Shown one piece after another: positions 8,694 to 16,815 of a stretch of DNA of 64,000 nucleotides (position 1 is the stretch's first letter; each line of letters begins with the position of its first letter). This DNA comes from JADHUC01 sp964623055 (lineage in GTDB: Bacteria > Planctomycetota > Planctomycetia > Pirellulales > Pirellulaceae). Below the pieces are notes generated by a model. That model did not search any database. It was not told the origin of the DNA and worked only from the letters and a program-made list of their open reading frames with translations. The translations under genes and the position numbers were made by a program. The stretch covers positions 1-64,000 of the forward strand of contig CAZURK010000034.1 of assembly GCA_964623055.1 (NCBI GenBank), in the 5' to 3' direction.

Positions 8694-9258
8694 CCCTTAT
8701 GGCCCCCAGCGGTTGAAGACTACCAGTCACGTCGGCCGAAGAGCAGACCCAGGCAAATTGCTGAACGCGTCATATCAGGCGCTTCACCGAGGAGAGTTGA
8801 GGTCGAGCCTTCGGTGGGCGTGACGTCGGTTGTCAATTCTCAAATACCTCGGTCGGTTAGTCCGAGGGCACTTGGCGGCAACTGTGGTTAGAGCCGAAAA
8901 CCCACCATTTCGCACCATCAATTAGATGACACCGACCAAATCGGCTTGGCCGCGCAAACTTCCGAGGGCGATGTGACCTACGCGCGCAACGAGTCGCTCT
9001 GAGAACGCCGAATGTGCCGAATTGCGCAAAACTACGCCGAATCATCGGCGGATCACTCACGCTTGACCCGCAACCATGGCGGGTCAAGGCAGCTTTCCTG
9101 AGGTTTCACGGGACTTCCGGCCAAAGGTACGCTTTCTTGGGAACAACGGCCACAATTGGGATCAATCCGACCTATCTGGGATGAAGCGCATACTCCGAAC
9201 CTTCTTGCTTGGTGGGCCGGGTAGTCATACGTGCCCGGCTACCCGATCCGATCCGGGA
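8694..9258. other. Non-coding stretch with one hairpin
   Basis: No convincing gene. At 9062-9071 and 9079-9088 CTTGACCCGC and its perfect complement form a 10-bp stem with a 7-nt loop; there is no T-run after it. It could end transcription from either side, but this is weak. Nothing else is visible. Confidence 0.5.
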
Positions 9259-9861
9259 TTATCCGCTGGTCTTGATCTCCTTGAATTGTTCCGTCACTAC
9301 TTCATGGAACCATCGTCGCTTCGTCGGAACCACGCCCAACGGCTTCAACGAATCAGTGTCCCAACCGAATGGCGAGGTTGTCGCATTCGGGAATCCGTCG
9401 TCCAAGATGTTGGCGAGCTTTGTGATGTGTCCGTCGTGGTTTGTACCCAGCCCGAACGAGCGATAGCAATTGTACTTGGTGGAAACGTACCGCAAGAAGA
9501 TGAAACGAACACCGATTCTCCATTTGTCGAATAGAGGAAGCAGGTATTGTTGTACGATGCTCTCTTTTGAAGCAATATCGAGAAAAACAACTTCCTTAAC
9601 GTCTCTGATGTCCGTGACGTCAAGCTGCTTAGAAAGATAATGGGCTACGATCTCCTTGGACGACTCTTCATCGAACTCGCGCAACGGTTCACCACCGGCA
9701 CCACGTACTACGCTTCAAGGAAGCTCCTGCAACATCGTGCGTGTCAACATAATGCTACGGGCATCACGAACATCTACGAAGGTGGACAGATGCTCGAAAC
9801 CTGCCAGAAGGCGCGAAACTCTTCCGAAGCGAAGGCCTTCGCGAAACGCACGTGACTCACG
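9259..9861 (-). pseudogene. Gene remnant with an in-frame stop
   Basis: A coding-like minus frame runs from about 9861 to 9259 but is interrupted by TGA at 9715-9717, and there is another stop at 9862-9864 with no start codon after it. The upstream part reads FGRVSRLLAGFEHLSTFVDV and the downstream part ESSKEIVAHYLSKQLDVTDI, then KWRIGVRFIFLRYVSTKYNC. The last 141 codons could be expressed from a TTG at 9684, but interruption of a continuous-looking reading suggests decay. I do not recognise the family. Confidence 0.5.
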
Positions 9862-9900
9862 TCAGATGATATCGCGCGGGCAACCCCGTCACCATCCAAC

Positions 9901-9940
9901 TGCTACATAGCGTCGGGGAATCGTGGTGTTTAGAATACCG
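9901..9940 (+). promoter_or_regulatory. Conserved 40-bp upstream motif, copy 1
   Basis: This stretch matches 12828-12867 at 33 of 40 positions by my alignment, with no gaps. Shared blocks include TGCTAC, GGGAATCGTG and TTAGAAT; TAGAAT at 9931-9936 resembles a -10 box. It ends 48 bp before the start of the metallophosphoesterase gene. It may be a promoter used by a common sigma factor, or a binding site for a common regulator. Confidence 0.5.
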
Positions 9941-9987
9941 TCACCTGCGAACGCCTTCATCCAACCGCGATACAACGAAAGACAGGA

Positions 9988-11037
9988 ATGATGTCCGATC
10001 GTCTTCTTAACCGGCGCGATTTCATACGGGTCGCCGGAAGTGGAGCGGCTCTGGCTGCGACTGGTCAAAACAGCTTATCGACGGGTCGCGACAATGAAGC
10101 ACCCGGCAACCTGCTGTTTCGGTTCGTCCAATGGAACGACGTTCACATTGATGAAACGCGGCCACCGAGCTACCGATTGGCAAATGAGAAAATGAGGTAT
10201 CTTGTCGACTGGGCCAACGAGACAGAAAACCGGCCTCGTCCTGACTTTGTGATCGGCATCGGCGACATGATCCACGGTGGCGCCGTCGCGAGCCTGGCGC
10301 CGGACATTCGGTTACAGAAGTCTCTCCTCGCCAACCTGGAGATTCCGTTCTACCCGGTGATTGGCAATCACGAAAACGTGCAGCAGGAAGGCAACGCGAG
10401 CTATGAAGCACCATTCCGTGAAGCCTTTGGTGAGGATCGGACGAATTACACGCTGAAACACAAGGGCCTCCTGTTTGTCGTGCTGAACAACACCGGAGCC
10501 CCCAGCTCGAACTCCCGCGAGGTGGGCAAGCGTCGAAACGAGTGGTTCCGCAGCGTACTCGACGCCTCGCCCGACCTGCCAAAGATCGTCTGTTGCCATA
10601 TCCCACTCGTGCCGCTCCGGGGCGAAGCGGTGCTCAAGAAGAGTTTTGGCTTCAGCAGCTACGCCGCAAAGGCCGAGCAATTGCTCGGCCTGGTCGATCA
10701 ACACGCAGAGTCGATAGTCGCCGTTCTCTCCGGCCATCTCCATTTGACGGGCGTGGTCACTCGTAACGGTGTGCATCACGTCTCGATTTCGGGGACGGCC
10801 AGTTATCCCTGTGATTTCGCCAGTTTCGACGTGTATCCCGATCGAATTCGATTTCGCGTTCATAGCTTGCCCCAACAGCTATCGACACCGGACACGAACA
10901 TTCACGGCCGCCCTCGACACGCGGTCGACTACACCGACCCCGCTCACCCAACGCACGAGTCCTACATCAAGGGCAATCCGTCGGAACGATATGCCGAATG
11001 GCCCTGTCTGGTAGGGCACCGGAGGCCAGGAAATTGA
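9988..11037 (+). CDS. Tat-exported calcineurin-like metallophosphoesterase
   Basis: 349 residues. The N-terminus carries a twin-arginine signal (NRRDFIRVAGSGAALAATGQ), so the folded, metal-loaded enzyme should be exported. Metal-binding motifs of the calcineurin superfamily are in order: DVHID (about residue 51), GDMIHGG, GNHEN, a histidine in VCCHIPLVP and GHLHLTG. These place two metal ions for hydrolysis of phosphomono- or diesters; the substrate cannot be told. The start is ATG at 9988 or the next ATG at 9991. The shared 40-bp motif lies just upstream. The oxidoreductase gene begins 109 bp downstream on the same strand. Confidence 0.88.
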   Translation: MMSDRLLNRRDFIRVAGSGAALAATGQNSLSTGRDNEAPGNLLFRFVQWNDVHIDETRPPSYRLANEKMRYLVDWANETENRPRPDFVIGIGDMIHGGAVASLAPDIRLQKSLLANLEIPFYPVIGNHENVQQEGNASYEAPFREAFGEDRTNYTLKHKGLLFVVLNNTGAPSSNSREVGKRRNEWFRSVLDASPDLPKIVCCHIPLVPLRGEAVLKKSFGFSSYAAKAEQLLGLVDQHAESIVAVLSGHLHLTGVVTRNGVHHVSISGTASYPCDFASFDVYPDRIRFRVHSLPQQLSTPDTNIHGRPRHAVDYTDPAHPTHESYIKGNPSERYAEWPCLVGHRRPGN

Positions 11038-11146
11038 CGATCCTCCCCAAGCCATGATGTGTTTCCGATGAACACCGTGGTCGCGTTTGTGATACGATGG
11101 TGCCAACTCCGAGAAGGAAGTAAATGACCGTGGCAGGTGAGGTAAC

Positions 11147-12292
11147 ATGAAAGCAAGACTACTTTCAGACGACGAAAAGAAGGCGACCGTTTGCTCAAAC
11201 AGACGCCGTTTTCTCGAATCGGCCGTCGGCGCGGGTGTGGCCCTGAGCGCGGCAGCCGGCACGGCGGCTTTCGGCCAACCGCCAGGCAAAGCCGGCACGA
11301 TGCGCGTTGGGGTGATCGGTACCGATGGGCATACGGGCGTCGTCCTTGGGAGCATCCCGAGTCTTCCGGGAGTGGAACTGACCGCTTTCGCCAAGAGCCG
11401 TCCGGACGACGACGTTTCCGGTCTGAAGCGAAACAAGGCGTTCACAGAAAAGACCCGAATTTTCGATCAGTTCGAGCGCATGCTGGAAGAAGTGGAGTTG
11501 GACGTGGTCGGGGTCTTTCTCCCCTACTATCGCAATGCCAAGGCGTCGATGGCCGCCGCCGGAAAGGGAATCCATGTCGTTTCCGAGAAGCCTGTGGCCA
11601 CGACCTTGGCCGATCTGGCGGCTTTGAAACAAGCGGTGAGCGAATCGAAGGTCCGTCTCACATCGCTGATGAACATGCGCTGCTTCCCGCCGTACCGCGC
11701 GGCCCGAAAGGCGGTCAGCGACGGGCTGATCGGCGAACCGATTTTGCTGACGTCACAGAAGTCGTACCGATTCGGGGCATCGAGACCCTGGTTCTACAAA
11801 GATCTTGAGACCTACGGCGGGACCATCCCCTGGGCCGGGATCCACGCCATCGACTACATGAGATGGGTCTCCGGCCGCGAGTACGTTCGGGTGTCGGCTT
11901 GGCATGGCAACAAGGATCATCCCGACTACCCCGGTTTCCAGGACCACGCCGGCGTGCTCTTCAAGCTCGACAACGGCGGCACCGCCATGGCCAACCTCGA
12001 CTACCTGCGCCCCGCAACCGCGCCCACCCACGGCGACGACCGGCTACGGATTGCTGGAAGCGAAGGCGTGTTGGAGGTCGTGGGGACTGAGGGCCGAGCG
12101 CACGTGATAACGGCGGCCGACGGGCCTCGGGAACTCGAACTCCCCGAGAAGGTCGACTTCTTCCCCGACTTCCTAGCTGAACTCGCCGGCCAAGGCGAAC
12201 ACCTCATCAGCCAGGAAGACGCGTTCCGCTTGACAGAGGTCTGCCTCAAAGCCCACAACGCCGCCGAGACCGGACAATGGGTTGACGTTTGA
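11147..12292 (+). CDS. Tat-exported Gfo/Idh/MocA-family oxidoreductase
   Basis: 381 residues. A twin-arginine signal (NRRRFLESAVGAGVALSAAA) is followed by a Rossmann fold beginning MRVGVIGTDGHTG and the family signature SEKPVATTLADL, whose lysine lies at the active site. The C-terminal half (about 175-375) is the beta-sheet substrate domain, with GGTIPWAGIHAIDYMRWVSG as a likely catalytic-histidine region. Members use tightly bound NAD(P) to oxidise or reduce sugars and inositols; Tat export with cofactor bound is common in planctomycetes. Here the substrate is probably a carbohydrate released by the secreted hydrolases nearby, but that is inferred from context. GGTGAGG precedes the start. 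Confidence 0.88.
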   Translation: MKARLLSDDEKKATVCSNRRRFLESAVGAGVALSAAAGTAAFGQPPGKAGTMRVGVIGTDGHTGVVLGSIPSLPGVELTAFAKSRPDDDVSGLKRNKAFTEKTRIFDQFERMLEEVELDVVGVFLPYYRNAKASMAAAGKGIHVVSEKPVATTLADLAALKQAVSESKVRLTSLMNMRCFPPYRAARKAVSDGLIGEPILLTSQKSYRFGASRPWFYKDLETYGGTIPWAGIHAIDYMRWVSGREYVRVSAWHGNKDHPDYPGFQDHAGVLFKLDNGGTAMANLDYLRPATAPTHGDDRLRIAGSEGVLEVVGTEGRAHVITAADGPRELELPEKVDFFPDFLAELAGQGEHLISQEDAFRLTEVCLKAHNAAETGQWVDV

Positions 12293-12411
12293 TTGGCAAA
12301 CGTACGCAGGCGCCGCGTACTGCATTCTTGCTCTGGCGATAAGTGGCGAGAACGAGCGGAGCGAGGATGCCAGACAACGCCGGGAGTAGTCCGACAGACT
12401 GGCTGTGGCAA

Positions 12412-12705
12412 CTACTCGTCCGCATGGCCCCGAAAACTGTGTTCCGTCAGTTCAGACAGAGCTTCGATCCGCTTGTTAACCATCTCTTGGAAACAATGCG
12501 GCAGGTGGTCGCCATGGCCTCGATGTAGGATGACACAATCAACGCAGTTCCCATGGTATTTGCACGCGACGGGACAACTGCAGTGATCCTCACCGGAGCT
12601 TTTTACTTCTTCGAGAAATCTCTCCTGCAGTTTACTCGCTTCCTGCGTATCTCCCTTCCTGAATAGATCCATCGCTCTGATTTCCAGCTCGTGATTATCT
12701 ATCAC
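12412..12705 (-). CDS. Small cysteine-rich protein
   Basis: 97 residues when started at the GTG at 12705, which has GGAGG (12713-12717) at ideal spacing; longer frames lack a site. The N-terminal half is a charged helix (ELEIRAMDLFRKGDTQEASK). The C-terminal half has four or five cysteines with histidines, CSCPVACKYHGNC-x-DC and HRGHGDHLPHCF, a pattern that suggests a metal site, zinc or Fe-S. It resembles a group of short bacterial proteins of unknown function with a C-x4-C-x2-HG-x-C-x2-C core. It is cytoplasmic and stands alone between two secreted-protein genes on the other strand. Confidence 0.7.
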   Translation of the reverse strand: MIDNHELEIRAMDLFRKGDTQEASKLQERFLEEVKSSGEDHCSCPVACKYHGNCVDCVILHRGHGDHLPHCFQEMVNKRIEALSELTEHSFRGHADE

Positions 12706-12827
12706 GATTGCTCCTCCACTCTTCGGATCCGTTGGCAAGTTCGACTATGGTACGGAACTTCCTGAGTTGAAGGAAGGCGTTGAGTTTGTACGGGGGGCTC
12801 GTGGGCCTGGAGGAAAAGCGAACATCG

Positions 12828-12867
12828 TGCTACGTGGCGTCCGGGAATCGTGTTGCTTAGAATGCGG
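12828..12867 (+). promoter_or_regulatory. Conserved 40-bp upstream motif, copy 2
   Basis: This is the second copy of the motif at 9901-9940, including TGCTAC, GGGAATCGTG and TTAGAAT (TAGAAT at 12858-12863). It ends 27 bp before the ATG of the following glycosidase-like gene. Confidence 0.5.
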
Positions 12868-12894
12868 AAGACTGAATTAGGAGCATCATCACCA

Positions 12895-15819
12895 ATGAAG
12901 TACTTCGCGACTGCCGTTCTTGTCTTCACTTGCGGGATTCTCAGCATCGGCACGGCCGTTGAAGGCCGAGAGATCGAGACGGATCAACAGATCGAGTTGT
13001 CGACCAAACAGTTTCGTCTGCGAATTCGCGCGGACGGTAGGTGTGACGCATTGATTGATTTGCGTGACGGGACGAACTACTTGGCGGACGAGAAGGTTCC
13101 GTTCGCCAGTCTGGTTCATGCCGGCCGAACGCATGACGCCTCGGCCGTGCGGCGAGACGGCGATGTGCTGCACGTCTCGTTCGGGGCAAGCGGCATCTCG
13201 GCGATGGTGCGAGTTCGCGAGAAGGAGGAGTGGATCACCTTCGAGGTAACGGGGATTTCGGAGGAAAGAGACGTCCATCGGCTGACCTTCTTGCAGGTCG
13301 GTGTGACTCTGCCGAGAAGACGGTACGCCGCAGATCATCGTGTGCTCGTCCAGCGTGTGCGTAACGATCGACTGGCGGTAAGCTGTCGGGCTCTGAACAT
13401 GCAGACGGAAGCGATCGCTCAACCACTTGAGGGCGACGACACCCTGTTCTCCGGACGCTGCTACAGCCGCTTCGGCCTGAAAGGGGCTCGCGTCGCTTTT
13501 CTCGCCGTGCCGACCCAGGAGTACCTGCGCGTGATCGAGGCGTTGGAGTTGGCCGAGGGACTGCCACATCCGACGTTGGACGGCGTTTGGGCGAAACGGT
13601 CGCCTGATGCCCGCACGAGCTATCTGTTCATCGACATGACCGAGCAGAATGCCGATGAGGTGATCCGAATCGCCAAGGAATTGAATTTCGGCTACATCCT
13701 GATCTTCGTCGGTTACTGGTCCAAGTCGAAGGGCTCGTATGAAATCGACACGAGGCACTATCCCAACGGGATGGAGGGGCTTAAAGAAGTCGCCGAAAAG
13801 GTACACGCGGCTGGCCTCAAGGTCGGCATCCACTGTCTGAACGGCTTCATCTACAAGAGAGACCCTTTGGCGACGCCGATCCCCGATCGGAGAATGGCCA
13901 CGGACGGGCAAGTGACACTGGCCGCCGACATCACGGCGAATGACCGTTTTATTCCCACCGTGGAATCGCCGAGTGACTTCCCCTCTGACATCGCCTACGG
14001 CCTGGAACGCCAGGGGTTCGACGTGCGGATTGATGACGAGATCATCAGCTACCGCGGCCTGTCCACGGAGACGCCGTACGGGCTGTTGCGATGCGTTCGT
14101 GGAGCGCACCGTACACGGAAAGCACCCCACAAAAAGGACGCTACCGTCTGGCACCTGACGCAACGTAACAACCACTATCTGGTCGACTGCGACACCGATC
14201 TGGCCCAACAAGTGGCCGCTCGCTATGCCGAAGTGATCAACACCTGCAAGCTCGATATGATCTACTTCGACGGCGGCTTCTCGAACAGGGCACTCGGCGA
14301 AGAATACCAGTGGCGTTACGTGCCTCAGATTGCCATGCAGAGTGCTGCGTTGTGGAAGCGCGAGGTTCGCGTCGGCGGTGCCGTCACGGGCTCGCTCTTC
14401 TGGCACCAGAAGAGCTTCATTACCTGCAACGACTTCGTAGGGCTCGCCGCGCGGCAGTTCTTTGAGCACGACAAGCTGAGCAAAGGCCGCGCCGGGCTGG
14501 AGAACGAAGTGCCGGTCGACCTCGGCTGGTGGGGGCTTCACAGTTGGGCACCCCACTACCGATCGACGACTCCGGACGAGATCGAATTCGTGTGCCAGAA
14601 AGCGCTCGGCTACGGTACGTTTTGGAGCCTGGAGACCTGGCTGGACAAGATCCATGGCTGTGGTCGCTGGCCGGAGATAAAGAAGACGATCGCCACGTAT
14701 GAACGGCTACGGCTGGCGGACTATTTCGACGAGTCCGTGAAGAAGTCCATTCGTGAAGAAGGGGCCGAGTTCAAGCTCTTAGAGTCGGACAAGGACGGTT
14801 GGCAGCTCGTGCCCGCTCGATACGGACCGTCGCACCTGGTGCGTGACCCGTCCAGCAGCACTTGGGAACTGCAGAACGACTTGCCGCACCAACCGCTCCG
14901 AGTTCGCCTCTACGCCTTGCCAAGGCTGGCTCGCTACGACTCGCCGCGGAATCCCGTTCTCGTCGACCAGAGCGATGCATCCAGGTACGTCAAGAGCCTG
15001 TCGAGGGAGGGCTGTCGGACGCGAGTTCTCTCAAGTGACCGGCAAACGCCCACGGGCGAGAACTGCCTCGCCGTCGTTGCGTCCAGTAGCCTCGACGACG
15101 ACACCGGCTGGGTCGCACATCGTGCCGACCTGATCCGACTCAACCAAGAAGGCACCGGCAGTGCCCTGATCGAAGGGGCTCAGAAAGACGCCGCCGAATT
15201 GACGCTCCGTTCACGTCCGCTGGGCGTTTGGGTGCACGGCGATGGGAAAGGCGAGGTGCTCAACATCCAGCTCCGCTCGGCCAACGGCGGTTATCGCGAT
15301 CACTACGTCGACGTCGATTTCATAGGCTGGAAGTACTGTGAGCTGACCCGACCCGAATCCGACCGCGTATATGACTTCGACGCCGGCTACTCCCGCAAAC
15401 ACGCGCTGCGCCACTTCCAGTATGATCGCCTTGCCTTTCTCTACTTGCGCTACAACTCAATCCCCGCCGGTTCCGAGGTCAAATGTCTGGTCGGCCCGGT
15501 CAAGTCGCTGGTTGAGAGCTGGCTGCCCGTGAAAGACCCAGCATTCACCATCAATGGCCGCAAAGTCGTCTTTCCCTGCCAACTTGAAACAGAGCAGTAC
15601 CTTGAGTTCGACGGCCAGGGCGACGCCCGATTGTTCGGCCGCGAAGGCGTCGAAATCGGCACGGTGAGGCCAATAGGAACTATCCCCGCACTGAAACCCG
15701 GCCCGAACGAAATCACGTTCTCTTCCGCCACCGGCACTGAATTTTCCAACCGTGCCGAAGTGACCGTTATCCGTTTCGGTGAGGAAGACAAGCACAACCC
15801 GGTGAGGCAGAATGATTGA
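12895..15819 (+). CDS. Secreted glycoside-hydrolase-like protein with TIM barrel
   Basis: 974 residues from the ATG at 12895, which opens a signal peptide (MKYFATAVLVFTCGILSIGT). Residues about 20-230 are beta-rich, as in the N-terminal supersandwich domain of GH27/GH36-type enzymes. The middle (about 235-630) has barrel-like strands: FGYILIFVGYWSKSKGSYEI, GLKVGIHCLNGF and CKLDMIYFDGGF, where the Asp in YFDGG is a candidate catalytic residue. The C-terminal third is beta-rich and may bind carbohydrate. I would place it near the alpha-galactosidase-like superfamily without naming a substrate. Its last codons run into the left repeat of the GxxExxY cassette. The conserved 40-bp motif is just upstream. 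Confidence 0.65.
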   Translation: MKYFATAVLVFTCGILSIGTAVEGREIETDQQIELSTKQFRLRIRADGRCDALIDLRDGTNYLADEKVPFASLVHAGRTHDASAVRRDGDVLHVSFGASGISAMVRVREKEEWITFEVTGISEERDVHRLTFLQVGVTLPRRRYAADHRVLVQRVRNDRLAVSCRALNMQTEAIAQPLEGDDTLFSGRCYSRFGLKGARVAFLAVPTQEYLRVIEALELAEGLPHPTLDGVWAKRSPDARTSYLFIDMTEQNADEVIRIAKELNFGYILIFVGYWSKSKGSYEIDTRHYPNGMEGLKEVAEKVHAAGLKVGIHCLNGFIYKRDPLATPIPDRRMATDGQVTLAADITANDRFIPTVESPSDFPSDIAYGLERQGFDVRIDDEIISYRGLSTETPYGLLRCVRGAHRTRKAPHKKDATVWHLTQRNNHYLVDCDTDLAQQVAARYAEVINTCKLDMIYFDGGFSNRALGEEYQWRYVPQIAMQSAALWKREVRVGGAVTGSLFWHQKSFITCNDFVGLAARQFFEHDKLSKGRAGLENEVPVDLGWWGLHSWAPHYRSTTPDEIEFVCQKALGYGTFWSLETWLDKIHGCGRWPEIKKTIATYERLRLADYFDESVKKSIREEGAEFKLLESDKDGWQLVPARYGPSHLVRDPSSSTWELQNDLPHQPLRVRLYALPRLARYDSPRNPVLVDQSDASRYVKSLSREGCRTRVLSSDRQTPTGENCLAVVASSSLDDDTGWVAHRADLIRLNQEGTGSALIEGAQKDAAELTLRSRPLGVWVHGDGKGEVLNIQLRSANGGYRDHYVDVDFIGWKYCELTRPESDRVYDFDAGYSRKHALRHFQYDRLAFLYLRYNSIPAGSEVKCLVGPVKSLVESWLPVKDPAFTINGRKVVFPCQLETEQYLEFDGQGDARLFGREGVEIGTVRPIGTIPALKPGPNEITFSSATGTEFSNRAEVTVIRFGEEDKHNPVRQND

Positions 15820-15872
15820 CAGCAAAATTATTAGGAAGAGAATCATTTTGCCGTCAATGATTTTGCCATTCC
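15806..15872. repeat. Paired palindromic repeat, left flank of the GxxExxY gene
   Basis: Two 27-nt arms (15806-15832 and 15841-15867) complementary at 23 of 27 positions surround an 8-nt loop AGGAAGAG. Each arm holds two copies of the 12-mer GGCAAAATSATT (variants allowed) joined by GAC, so the element has four copies in a two-against-two arrangement. A trailing CATTCC is also shared with the right-flank copy. The element includes the stop codon of the preceding gene. Confidence 0.85.
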
Positions 15873-15893
15873 CTCTGTTGCGGGAACCAAAAC

Positions 15894-16718
15894 GTGCCGA
15901 TCACATTCTCCCCAAAGATCAAGCCGATTTCGCAAGACGCGTTTCACGCCATCGACCATGCCGTGGTCGGCTTGGCATTTGGCGTTCATCGCGACTTGGG
16001 ACCAATGTTCCTGGACGAGAGGATTTATCAAAACACGCTGGTGATGCGGTGCGAGGACGCTGGTTTCACGGTCGCGTTGGAAGAGCCGATCCATGTGCGT
16101 TTCGAGAGTTTTTCCAAGACCTACTACATGGACCTGCTGGTGAACGACTCGGCATTGTACGAGTTGAAGGCGGTCAAGGCATTGACGGAACATCATCGAA
16201 AACAGGCAATTCACTACCTGGCGTTGACGGGTTTGCATCACGGTCAATTGCTCAATTTCTATCCACAGTCCGTGGAGAAGGAATTCGTTTCGTCCAACTT
16301 GACGCGGGAAAAACGCTTCCAGTTCACGCTCCACGACCAGCACTGGCAGGATGTCGACGACGACAGCCGCTGGTTCAAGCAGTTGATGCACCGCCTGCTG
16401 AACGAATGGGGCGCATTTCTCGATACCCGGCTATTCTATGACGCACTCATCCATTTCCGCGGTGGCAGAGAAAACGTCGTCAAGCGCGTCCAAATCCAAT
16501 GCCAAGGCCGAGTGTTGGGCGAGCAGTGGGCACACCTACTCACTCCGAAGACTGCGCTCAAGATCACGGCGATAACGAAGCACATCGGATCCTTCCAGGA
16601 GCACCTTCAGCGTTTCCTGAATAACACCTTCCTTGACCATATTCAGTGGATCAATTTCAATCATCATGACATTGAGTTCCGAACCGTAAGCCGAAAGAAT
16701 GAGGATGTGGCAAAATGA
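15894..16718 (+). CDS. GxxExxY-like (PDDEXK-fold) protein with a C-terminal extension
   Basis: 274 residues from a GTG at 15894; family members are usually about 125-130. Residues about 15-125 match the GxxExxY family: HRDLGPMFLDERIYQNTLVM (Glu and Tyr kept, signature Gly replaced by Phe), then YYMDLLVNDSALYELKAVKA with the D...ExK residues typical of PD-(D/E)XK nucleases, and QAIHYLALTGLHHGQLLNF. Residues about 135-274 are an additional helical region I do not recognise (WFKQLMHRLLNEWGAFLDTR). No signal peptide is present, so it is cytoplasmic. The gene is bracketed by two 67-bp paired-palindrome repeats, the right one containing its stop codon. That suggests the protein and repeats form one unit, with the protein possibly acting on the palindromes. 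Confidence 0.75.
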   Translation: MPITFSPKIKPISQDAFHAIDHAVVGLAFGVHRDLGPMFLDERIYQNTLVMRCEDAGFTVALEEPIHVRFESFSKTYYMDLLVNDSALYELKAVKALTEHHRKQAIHYLALTGLHHGQLLNFYPQSVEKEFVSSNLTREKRFQFTLHDQHWQDVDDDSRWFKQLMHRLLNEWGAFLDTRLFYDALIHFRGGRENVVKRVQIQCQGRVLGEQWAHLLTPKTALKITAITKHIGSFQEHLQRFLNNTFLDHIQWINFNHHDIEFRTVSRKNEDVAK

Positions 16719-16775
16719 TTGACGGCAAAATCATGGAGAAGAGAATCCTCTTGCCGTTAATGATTTAGCCATTCC
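16709..16775. repeat. Paired palindromic repeat, right flank of the GxxExxY gene
   Basis: Direct repeat of 15806-15872: 52 of 61 positions match in the core without gaps. Arms are 16709-16735 and 16744-16770 (20 of 27 complementary), loop GAGAAGAG. It begins inside the last codons of the GxxExxY gene and contains its TGA. Confidence 0.85.
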
Positions 16776-16815
16776 AACGCCCAGGTGTTGTCGACCAGCC
16801 CGGAAGCCTCCATAG

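Noticed and set aside
9062..9088. Rho-independent terminator
   Set aside because: A good 10-bp stem but no following T-run, and nearly 370 bp from the receptor stop.
12889..14655. 588-codon open frame on the minus strand
   Set aside because: It is the shadow of the glycosidase-like gene on the plus strand, which has a signal peptide and conserved motifs; the antisense product is rich in Val, Arg and Gln and has no domain.
15812..15872. Insertion-sequence terminal repeats with target duplication
   Set aside because: The flanks are direct repeats each with internal symmetry, not terminal inverted repeats, and the enclosed protein has no transposase signature.
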